NCBI GenBank assembly: GCA_965365275.1
Contig: CBDUBA010000006.1
Location: 21,786-85,785, forward strand
Length of the DNA stretch: 64,000 nt
Direction: 5' to 3'
DNA from: JAGTVG01 sp965365275
GTDB lineage: Bacteria; Bacteroidota; Bacteroidia; Cytophagales; Cyclobacteriaceae
Part shown: positions 54,892 through 62,837 of the stretch, in pieces
Layout: each line of letters begins with the position of its first letter
Numbering within the stretch: the first letter of the stretch is position 1
The notes under the pieces: model-generated
Databases searched by the model: none
Told to the model about the DNA's origin: nothing
The model's input: only the letters and a program-made list of their open reading frames with translations
Position numbers and translations under genes: made by a program

Positions 54892-56511
54892 ATGAAAAAC
54901 CTTTTAATTTTATTGACATTTTCATTCAGTGTGACTGTTTTTGCTCAGACAGAAGTCAAAATATGGGATAAATTCGAATATGAATTTACCAGCGCAAAAT
55001 CCTATGATAATCCCATTTATGAGGCAAAGGAATTCCATATTGCCTTTATTTCACCTACCGGACGGGAAAGGAAGGTATATGGCTTCTGGGACGGCGGGAC
55101 TTCCTGGAAAGTCCGGTTCATGCCTGATGAGATCGGTCGCTGGAGCTGGAAATCCAGCTCCTCTGATACGAATAACTCCGGATTACATGAACAAAGCGGC
55201 GAATTTGTATGTATTGAGAATCATAGCCATCTGGACATATACAAACATGGCGCTGTAATTCATCCTGAAGGAAAGTATCATCTTAGTTATAGCGACGGCA
55301 CGCCCTACTTTTGGGTAGCATGTACGGCCTGGAATGGTGCCCTGAAGTCTACGGATGAGGAATGGGAGATTTATCTCACGCACAGGAAAAAGAATCATTA
55401 CAATCTTATACAACTTGTAACCACGCAATGGAGAGGCGCGGATAAAAATCTTGAAGGACAGGTAGCCTATGAAGGTAGCGGTGAGATCACCATCATTCCG
55501 GAGTTTTTCAGGCGCATAGATCAAAAAATTGATGAAGTTAACAGTTACGGGCTTCTGGTTTCGCCTGTTATCTTATGGGCATTACCGGTAGGTGAAGGCA
55601 GATATCTGAGTCCCGGGTATCATTTACCTCATGAAGAAGCGGTGCTTTTGGCACGATACATCGTAGCCAGGTACCAGGGAAACCATGTAATCTGGACCTT
55701 AGGGGGAGATGGAAAATACTATGATGACCTTGAAGCAAGATGGAAACAGATCGGAAGAGATGTTTTCAATGGCATTGACCATGCTCCGGCTACCCTTCAT
55801 CCGCATGGCAGCAGTTATATCGGAAATCTGTATGAAGAGGAAGATTGGTATACGATCATGGGGTATCAGTCTTCACATAATAATGGCAAAGGTGTGGTTA
55901 ACTGGATCAATAAAGGACCTATGACGAAAAACTGGAATAAAATGAAACCCATGGCTTACATTAATATGGAGCCGAATTATGAAGAGATCCGTTTTATGAT
56001 CGACGATGAGGATGTTCGTAATGCTTCCTGGTGGAGCATTTTTGCCACACCCCTTGCCGGGATCACCTATGGCGCAAATGGAATATGGCCCTGGTTGCAG
56101 GAGGGGGAGCTGATCCTGAACCACCGCGATGAAGGGGGTGTTTCCAGCTGGAGAAAAAGTATTGATTTCCCGGGAAGTATACAAGTGGGATATCTTTCCG
56201 AATTTATTCAGACTGTAGATTGGTGGAACTACTTTCCGGGGGATGAATTGCTGGTATCCCAACCCGGGGATGAGGTTTATAATGCGTTTGTGAGTGTAGT
56301 CAGCCGGGAAGATAAGTCGGGAATTATGGCTTATATCCCGAAAAAATGTAACATTGTTATCCGAAATCCACAGCTCCTTGAATATGATGCAACCTGGTTC
56401 AATACACAATCAGGAAAGTTAATTAAAGGTGATTCTGTGCTGAAAGGCAGTAAAATATCAATCAAACAGGACCAGGAAGGCGACTGGGTTCTTAAGCTTG
56501 ATGCAAAATAA
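54892..56511 (+). CDS. exported DUF5060-DUF4038 hydrolase (GH140-like, candidate apiosidase)
   Basis: The 539-residue precursor has a signal peptide (FSFSVTVFAQ). The first 100 residues form a DUF5060 beta-sandwich (YGFWDGGTSWKVRFMPDE, GRWSWKSSS). The DUF4038 barrel starts near residue 120 (ILHPEGKYHL region, TPYFWVACTAWNGALKS) and includes VIWTLGGDGKYYDD and INMEPNYEEI, with a tail strand at 450-530. DUF4038 enzymes include the GH140 apiosidase that releases D-apiose from rhamnogalacturonan II. The position among three apionate-pathway-like genes supports that activity. The acidic residues in GGDGKYYDD and MEPNYEE are candidates for catalysis. No close check of GH140 catalytic residues was possible. 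Confidence 0.7.
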   Translation: MKNLLILLTFSFSVTVFAQTEVKIWDKFEYEFTSAKSYDNPIYEAKEFHIAFISPTGRERKVYGFWDGGTSWKVRFMPDEIGRWSWKSSSSDTNNSGLHEQSGEFVCIENHSHLDIYKHGAVIHPEGKYHLSYSDGTPYFWVACTAWNGALKSTDEEWEIYLTHRKKNHYNLIQLVTTQWRGADKNLEGQVAYEGSGEITIIPEFFRRIDQKIDEVNSYGLLVSPVILWALPVGEGRYLSPGYHLPHEEAVLLARYIVARYQGNHVIWTLGGDGKYYDDLEARWKQIGRDVFNGIDHAPATLHPHGSSYIGNLYEEEDWYTIMGYQSSHNNGKGVVNWINKGPMTKNWNKMKPMAYINMEPNYEEIRFMIDDEDVRNASWWSIFATPLAGITYGANGIWPWLQEGELILNHRDEGGVSSWRKSIDFPGSIQVGYLSEFIQTVDWWNYFPGDELLVSQPGDEVYNAFVSVVSREDKSGIMAYIPKKCNIVIRNPQLLEYDATWFNTQSGKLIKGDSVLKGSKISIKQDQEGDWVLKLDAK

Positions 56512-56523
56512 TCAGATGGACGA

Positions 56524-58470
56524 ATGAATAATCTGCCAAAGGAGGTATACTGGTATGGGAAGAAGGAGCGTCTAACCAAACCACATAAATTATCTTGCGG
56601 TCCAATGGATATATGTTATGAATCGGGTTTGCTCAGAAATATCCGGCTCGGAGAATACGAGGTTATACGGATGATTTATTATGCGCTGAGAGATCATAAC
56701 TGGGAAACAATAATTTCCGAAATAAAGAATGAGAAAATCATAGAATCTGATAACGGATTTAAGATCTCCTATGAAAGTCACTTTAAAAAAGGGGATATAC
56801 GGTTCGTTATTTATTCTGAAATCACAGGTTTTCCTACCGGTAAACTTAATTTTGAGATCAATGGTGTGGCACTGTCCGATTTCCAGACCAATCGAACCGG
56901 CTTTTGTGTGCTGCATCCGATCGATGAATGCAAGGGCAGACCCTGTGAGATTACCGATCCGGCAGGCTTTAAGAAAACCTTTATCTTCCCGATGTTAATA
57001 AGTCCGCATCAGCCCATGAAAGATATTGCAGAAATGTCATGGGAAATTAATGCCATCGGAAAAGCACACCTGAAATTTGAAGGTGATATTTTTGAAATGG
57101 AGGACCAGCGAAACTGGACAGATGATTCATATAAAACCTATTGCAGGCCGCTGGAATTACCTTTCCCTTACCAATTGAAGAAAGGAGAAAAAATCCATCA
57201 GAAAATCACCCTCTCAGTTGATATTGATGAGAAAATTGATCTTCCGGATCCAATACCATTTCATTTGAAATACAATGATGATACTACCTATCCTCTACCA
57301 CAAATCGGGATAGGACAATCAAATTCAAAACCTGAATTAAGCGAATATGAATTGGCGTTGATTAAAAAAGCCAACTTTGATTATTATGAGGTTAACATAT
57401 TTTTTGATCTGGACTGGGAAACCAATATGCTGGCTGCCATATCTGACTCAAAACGATTAATGCTGCCCCTGAGCTTGAAAATACATTTTACAAATAATTA
57501 TGAAAATGAAATTACTGAATTGAGGAGGGTTATTGAAAGTCAAGATCACATGGTAAAATCGGTAACAATACTTCAAAATGAATTACCAGTGGTTACGGAT
57601 GATTTTATAGATCTGGTATTTAAACCTCTTAAAGAAATATTCACGAATTCAAAAATTGGTGCCGGAACCAGGGGATTCTTTGCTGAATTGAACAGGAACA
57701 GGATCCTGCATAAGGATCTGGAGTTTCTCAGCTTTTCGATGACACCACAGGTTCATGCATTTGACAATCTCACACTTATTGAAAACCTGAATGGACAGTC
57801 TGCTGCCTTAGAAAGCGGCCTTGGTTTTGCCGGAAGGAAGGCTATTTATATTAGCCCGGTAACCCTCCGGATGCAGGGCAATCCGGTAGCTGCCTCTGAT
57901 GCGACGGAAAATGTAAAAGGATTGCCTCCGCAGGTTGATCCCAGGCAAATGTCATTATTTGGTGCCGGGTGGACACTCGGTTCTGTTAAAAAACTTACCG
58001 AGGCCAGGGCAGGCGCCATAACCTATTACGAAGCGGTAGGAGTAAAAGGGATTGTGCAGGGTGATCGGGAACCAGGCTATCCAAATGAATTCCAGGTCCG
58101 AAAGAATGCTGTTTTTCCATTGTTTTATGTTTTAAAAGAAATATTGGATCATAAAGATTTTCAGTTAGTTCAATCCATTTCTTCTCATCCGACTGTATTC
58201 GATGGCCTGGTCTTAAAGTCTGTTGAGACAAAATCTCTCATATTGGTCAATTACTCGGATCAGGGGATCAATGTAAAAATTGACGGTTTAACGGAAAACA
58301 TGAAAAAAGTTGAGCTCGATGAAGACAATGTAGAACTGGCAATGTATGATCCGGATGATTTTAATTCATTACCTTTTAAATACCTTTCATTTGACCCCTC
58401 CTCTGCTAGCGTTTTTCTCAAACCTTTTGGAATTTCCATAATAAGGGAATGTAAAGAATATCGCCAGTAG
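56524..58470 (+). CDS. apnL: D-apionate lactonase-like protein
   Basis: This 648-residue cytosolic protein has an N-terminal beta-sandwich with NIRLGEYEVIRMIYYALRD, RTGFCVLHPIDECKGRPCE, LISPHQPMKDIAEM and the very conserved FEMEDQRNWTDDSYKTYCRP. A barrel-like second half runs to residue 640 (YISPVTLRMQGNPVAAS, GAGWTLGSVKKLTEARAG). I know this signature set from D-apionate lactonase (ApnL), which opens D-apionolactone to D-apionate. The match to the EDQRNWTD block is the strongest pathway marker in the locus. It begins 12 bases behind the GH140-like gene, so the two are co-transcribed. No signal peptide fits an intracellular step. Confidence 0.72.
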   Translation: MNNLPKEVYWYGKKERLTKPHKLSCGPMDICYESGLLRNIRLGEYEVIRMIYYALRDHNWETIISEIKNEKIIESDNGFKISYESHFKKGDIRFVIYSEITGFPTGKLNFEINGVALSDFQTNRTGFCVLHPIDECKGRPCEITDPAGFKKTFIFPMLISPHQPMKDIAEMSWEINAIGKAHLKFEGDIFEMEDQRNWTDDSYKTYCRPLELPFPYQLKKGEKIHQKITLSVDIDEKIDLPDPIPFHLKYNDDTTYPLPQIGIGQSNSKPELSEYELALIKKANFDYYEVNIFFDLDWETNMLAAISDSKRLMLPLSLKIHFTNNYENEITELRRVIESQDHMVKSVTILQNELPVVTDDFIDLVFKPLKEIFTNSKIGAGTRGFFAELNRNRILHKDLEFLSFSMTPQVHAFDNLTLIENLNGQSAALESGLGFAGRKAIYISPVTLRMQGNPVAASDATENVKGLPPQVDPRQMSLFGAGWTLGSVKKLTEARAGAITYYEAVGVKGIVQGDREPGYPNEFQVRKNAVFPLFYVLKEILDHKDFQLVQSISSHPTVFDGLVLKSVETKSLILVNYSDQGINVKIDGLTENMKKVELDEDNVELAMYDPDDFNSLPFKYLSFDPSSASVFLKPFGISIIRECKEYRQ

Positions 58471-58619
58471 ATAATGGGCCCATTGAATGCATCATTGACG
58501 CAAACAGACCTTCTATTATCAGATCCGATAAGTAAATAATTTTGGATGGCCCTGGTCTTAAAACAAAAAAAGTAACCCTCAATTCGTATATTTACCTTTT
58601 CAATAACAATTTTTTTAAA

Positions 58620-60467
58620 ATGAAGATTTATACCCTGATTTTTTTGATCCTAGGATTAGGAACCACGCACCTCAATGCTCAAACCAGCTGGCAGTTAAAC
58701 AAAAGTCGGATCTCCTCAAAGTGGGCGAAACAGGTAAGCCCGGAGAATGTATGGCAGGAATACCCCCGCCCGCAAATGGTACGCGAACAATGGCTTAATT
58801 TGAACGGGTTGTGGAATTATTCCATAACAGACGTCAATAAAGATATTCCTGGTAAAATGGATGACAAGATCCTGGTTCCCTTTGCCGTGGAATCTGCACT
58901 ATCAGGGGTAACAAAAAGAATATCGGAAAATAACCTGCTCTGGTATAAAAGAACTTTTAAGATCCCTGCTGGCTGGAAAGAGAAAGACATCTTGCTTCAT
59001 TTTGGTGCGGTGGACTGGGAAGCCATAGTCTATGTAAATGGCATCAATGTTGGAAGTCACCAGGGTGGATTTACGCCCTTTTCATTTGATATCAGTCATG
59101 CTTTAAATCCAGACGGGCCACAGGAATTGGTTGTTTCGGTGTGGGATCCTACCAGCAATGGAACGCAGCCACGAGGTAAACAGGTTGTTAAACCACAGGG
59201 GATCTGGTATACCCCGGTTTCAGGGATCTGGCAAACGGTTTGGCTAGAACCGGTTGCAGACCAGTCGATCGCTTCTCTTAGGATTACCCCTGATGTAGAC
59301 AATAGTCAGATTGAAATCATGGCCAGGGCCAAAATAAGCCGAATAGAAGGATATACGGTAGTTTTTGAAGCGTTTGATGGAACCCATCTGATTGCTTCAG
59401 CAGAAGGCGAATTGAATTCTCAAGCAGGCCTTAAAATTGACAATCCGAAATTATGGTCCCCGGACAATCCTTTCTTATATGATCTGAAAATTACCCTGAA
59501 AAGAAAAGGAAAAATCGTTGATGAAATAGAAAGCTATTTTGCAATGCGTAAGATCAGTGTTGATGTTGGCGATGATGGTCATGAGCGTCTTTACCTCAAT
59601 AATGAACCACTTTTCCAGCTGGGTACACTTGACCAGGGCTGGTGGCCGGGCGGTTTATACACTGCTCCTTCAGATGGAGCGCTTAAATACGATATAGAAG
59701 TGACGAAAAACAGTGGCTTCAATATGATCCGCAAGCATGTAAAGGTGGAGCCGGCAAGATGGTATTACCATTGTGATAAACTAGGCATGCTGGTGTGGCA
59801 GGATATGCCCAATGGCGATAAAAGTGCAGACTGGCGTGGACCCTCCGGATATGATGGCCGTGAAATGGACAGGACTGCACAATCGGCACATCAATTTTAC
59901 AAGGAATGGAAAGAGATCATGGATGCCTTTTACCACTTTCCCTCCATTGTTATGTGGGTGCCCTTCAATGAAGCCTGGGGACAATTCAATACTATGAAAG
60001 TCATAAGCTGGACGATGGATTACGACCCGTCCAGGCTGGTTAATAGTCCCAGCGGTGGTAATTTTTTCCCTGTCGGACATACGGTAGATCAGCACCAGTA
60101 TCCAGGTCCAGGTATGCCTGATCCGAATATTCATGCACCCAATATTATTGAAGGGCGGGTCCTTGTTCTTGGGGAATTCGGGGGACTGGGCTTACCTCTT
60201 GAAGGCCATTTATGGCAGAGCGACAGGAATTGGGGGTATCGAAATTTCGATGACCGGGAGGAACTGGTTAATTCATATCAAAAACTGATTGATCAGATAC
60301 CGGCTTTGATAAAAAAGGGATTGGCGGCTGCCATTTATACACAGACGACAGATGTTGAAGGTGAAGTTAACGGGTTGATGACCTATGATCGGGAGATCAT
60401 TAAAATGGATCCCGGAAAAGTGAATGAGATAAACAGTCAGCTATATGAAGTTGGCTATAGCCGATAG
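58620..60467 (+). CDS. GH2-family glycoside hydrolase, exported
   Basis: This compact GH2 enzyme (615 residues from the ATG at 58620) has a signal peptide (LILGLGTTHLNA). The sugar-binding domain contains LWYKRTFKIPAGWKE and WEAIVYVNGINVGSHQGGF, and the barrel holds acid/base Glu451 (WVPFNEAWGQF) and nucleophile Glu519 (VLVLGEFGGLG). An upstream GTG/TTG frame from 58542 would put 26 extra residues before the signal, so the ATG was preferred. It lacks the C-terminal Ig domains of the larger GH2 at 45860. A beta-galactosidase or other beta-glycosidase activity is likely. It follows the apionate genes after 149 bases and may trim side chains that carry apiose. Confidence 0.88.
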   Translation: MKIYTLIFLILGLGTTHLNAQTSWQLNKSRISSKWAKQVSPENVWQEYPRPQMVREQWLNLNGLWNYSITDVNKDIPGKMDDKILVPFAVESALSGVTKRISENNLLWYKRTFKIPAGWKEKDILLHFGAVDWEAIVYVNGINVGSHQGGFTPFSFDISHALNPDGPQELVVSVWDPTSNGTQPRGKQVVKPQGIWYTPVSGIWQTVWLEPVADQSIASLRITPDVDNSQIEIMARAKISRIEGYTVVFEAFDGTHLIASAEGELNSQAGLKIDNPKLWSPDNPFLYDLKITLKRKGKIVDEIESYFAMRKISVDVGDDGHERLYLNNEPLFQLGTLDQGWWPGGLYTAPSDGALKYDIEVTKNSGFNMIRKHVKVEPARWYYHCDKLGMLVWQDMPNGDKSADWRGPSGYDGREMDRTAQSAHQFYKEWKEIMDAFYHFPSIVMWVPFNEAWGQFNTMKVISWTMDYDPSRLVNSPSGGNFFPVGHTVDQHQYPGPGMPDPNIHAPNIIEGRVLVLGEFGGLGLPLEGHLWQSDRNWGYRNFDDREELVNSYQKLIDQIPALIKKGLAAAIYTQTTDVEGEVNGLMTYDREIIKMDPGKVNEINSQLYEVGYSR

Positions 60468-60521
60468 GGCCTTTTGGATCCTTTCTTATTTAATTCACGC
60501 AAGAGCATAACCTTAATGAGA

Positions 60522-62642
60522 TCAGAGTCCAGAATCCTCTGTGACTATGATTTCTATTTTATCTCTTAGTAATGCTTTCTCAGTTTTCGCATTTTGTATT
60601 ATCTCTTTAAACGCCAAGTTATCATAGAGATCCATGAATAATGGATCAATTTCCGCATAGATCTCCAGCCCGGAGGTAAACTTGTGCTGGTTCAAGTGAT
60701 CGATTGCTTTATCAATATCTCCAAGAAAAGCGTATATGCCGGCCAGGTTATAATGGGGATCATTTCGTTCAACCCGTCCAAGTTCAAGTTCTGTGTTAGA
60801 TTCTTGTATCTGAGCTTCAAATAAAAGCTTCGCCGAGTCCTTTTTTCCGGTCTCCCATAAGGCGTATGCATATCGGTGCCGGTAGTTATAATAAGCTGGA
60901 TATTTTTCGATCAATTCCTGATAAATATTTGCACCTTTTTCAAAGTCCTTAAAAAGATGACAATATACTTCTGCCTTTACCCGTAATGCACTTATCTCAT
61001 TATACCCAGACAGAGTATCTGCCCACTTCAATGTTTCTTCGCGATTCCCCAGAATCAGATTCGTGTGCGTACAAATCCAATAGGCAAAACCGAGTGCTGG
61101 TCTGTTCCCCTGACCCATTTCCATTGCTCTGCGAGCATAGAAAAAAGTATTATCGAAATCCAGAAGATCAAGATAAGCCCTGGCTAGAAAGCAATATCGG
61201 ATGGCAGTAAACATTGAAAATGGATCCAGCTCTATTGATTTCAGGAGATAGGGTATACCTTTTTCCCAATGTCCGATCCAATTAGAATAGAATCCCAGTA
61301 ATTCATATGCTGTGGCATTATTGCTGTTTAGAGAGATGGCAGTTTCCATTTCAATTATTCCCTGATCCGGATTACCTGTTTCAAATAAATATTGGCCCAG
61401 AAGCCGGTGCGCATCAGAAGATTGTGGATTAAAAATGAGGGCTTTTTTAGTCAATAATAAAAATGTATCCATAAACGAATCACTGTAATATTCAATCCTG
61501 TAATTTCTATTCCAGTAGAGGTCAGCAAGTCTGGCATATGCCGCAGCAAACGTTGAGTCTATTTCCAGAGCCTGCTTATAGTATGACTTACTTGTATAAA
61601 AATCATTATCCTGCCTTTTTTGCAGATAATTGACTAAATAATATTGTCCTTTCTGATACAGATCATAGGCTTTTGGATTCAAGGTTGGTTCTCTTTCAAT
61701 CCGGATCATTTCTTCAGGTGTGATCTTTGATTGTAATTCGTCGGCTATTCTTCTGGCAATATGGCTTTGAACCTTAAAAATGTCTTTAAATTCACAATCA
61801 TAACTTTCCGACCAGATATGATCCTCGGTTTCAGCATTGATCAACTGGACTGTGATTCGGACATTCTGGTCATCCTGAAAAGTACTACCTTCCAGGATGT
61901 GATTTACGCCTAGTTCCTTTCCAATTTGTTTTACCGGCTTAGTGCTTTCCCTATACTGTTCTACTGAAGTCCGGGAAATAACCTTCAGATCTCCTATGCC
62001 GGATATATTCAATAGAATAGCATCCATCATTCCATCAGATATATATTGATTATCCGGATTGTCACTGAAATTCTTAAATGGGAGAACAGCTATGGATTTC
62101 TCCTGAGTTTGATTTTCGTGCAATGGATAAACAGAAAAGTAAAATACTATTGCAAGAATAGCAATCACCAAGGCCACCATCCCAAAGAAATATAATATCG
62201 GTGCTTTAAAGATTTTCTTTTTACCCTCATCAGTTGCAGAGCGATCCTTCATGTTAAAAATATCTCCTGGATCAATCTCTGCAATCTTTTGTTTATGTAT
62301 TTCACCAGGCGGGAAACCATATTGATCATGGAAACATTTATTAAAATAAGAAGGACTGCTGAAACCCGTGTTATAGGCAACTTCTGAAACACTCAAATCT
62401 CCTTCTTTCAATATCTCAAATGCCTTTGTTAACCGGACTGAACGGATGAAAAGCGAAGTGGATAAACCTGTGATCTTATTTAATCTCCTGTGTAATTGTG
62501 ACCGGCTTAAGCCTAATTCTTTCCTCAATTCATCAATCCCAAATGATTCATCGCCTAAATGATCCATTATGATCTGAAATGCACTATCCAAGAGCTTTTG
62601 ATCTTTTAAACTCAGTTTGATATTTTTTGATTTTGTTGTCAA
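60522..62642 (-). CDS. membrane-anchored AraC-type regulator with FlgO-like and TPR domains
   Basis: An AraC-type DNA-binding domain spans about residues 35-115 of this start (FGIDELRKELGLSRSQLHRRL, LSVSEVAYNTGFSSPSYFNKCF). One membrane helix (ILYFFGMVALVIAILAIVFYF) follows. The rest has the FlgO-like segment (IAVLPFKNFSDNPDNQYISDG, SRTSVEQYRESTKP) and TPRs. The HTH is cytoplasmic and the sensor part periplasmic. No ATG exists before the HTH: I chose the TTG at 62642, where the hydrophilic part starts (TTKSKNIKLS). A TTG at 62759 would add 39 odd hydrophobic residues. The gene faces the GH2 gene end to end and is divergent from a serine hydrolase gene. The same sensor body occurs in the cyclase protein at 15986-18250. 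Confidence 0.8.
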   Translation of the reverse strand: MTTKSKNIKLSLKDQKLLDSAFQIIMDHLGDESFGIDELRKELGLSRSQLHRRLNKITGLSTSLFIRSVRLTKAFEILKEGDLSVSEVAYNTGFSSPSYFNKCFHDQYGFPPGEIHKQKIAEIDPGDIFNMKDRSATDEGKKKIFKAPILYFFGMVALVIAILAIVFYFSVYPLHENQTQEKSIAVLPFKNFSDNPDNQYISDGMMDAILLNISGIGDLKVISRTSVEQYRESTKPVKQIGKELGVNHILEGSTFQDDQNVRITVQLINAETEDHIWSESYDCEFKDIFKVQSHIARRIADELQSKITPEEMIRIEREPTLNPKAYDLYQKGQYYLVNYLQKRQDNDFYTSKSYYKQALEIDSTFAAAYARLADLYWNRNYRIEYYSDSFMDTFLLLTKKALIFNPQSSDAHRLLGQYLFETGNPDQGIIEMETAISLNSNNATAYELLGFYSNWIGHWEKGIPYLLKSIELDPFSMFTAIRYCFLARAYLDLLDFDNTFFYARRAMEMGQGNRPALGFAYWICTHTNLILGNREETLKWADTLSGYNEISALRVKAEVYCHLFKDFEKGANIYQELIEKYPAYYNYRHRYAYALWETGKKDSAKLLFEAQIQESNTELELGRVERNDPHYNLAGIYAFLGDIDKAIDHLNQHKFTSGLEIYAEIDPLFMDLYDNLAFKEIIQNAKTEKALLRDKIEIIVTEDSGL

Positions 62643-62718
62643 AAGATAAAGTGGAATATTATGTACACAATAGATCAAACATATTAATGGATATCGATGA
62701 TCTGAGCAGAGCAAAAAA

Positions 62719-62789
62719 ATGTTATGCAACAATATATCAATAAATGCAACATCAGTCAATATTAAGAAACATAACTACTATGTTATGCA
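62719..62789. repeat. direct repeats in front of the AraC-type gene
   Basis: ATGTTATGCA occurs at 62719-62728 and again at 62780-62789, and a related inverted half site AATGCAACAT lies between them near 62742-62751. Spaced half sites of this kind are typical targets for AraC-type dimers. They sit between the chosen start codon and a -7-like element at 62824-62831 (TAATTTTG on the minus strand). Confidence 0.4.
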
Positions 62790-62837
62790 TGAACTTATGT
62801 GCTTCCTTTGAATTGTATATTAACAAAATTAAGGATT

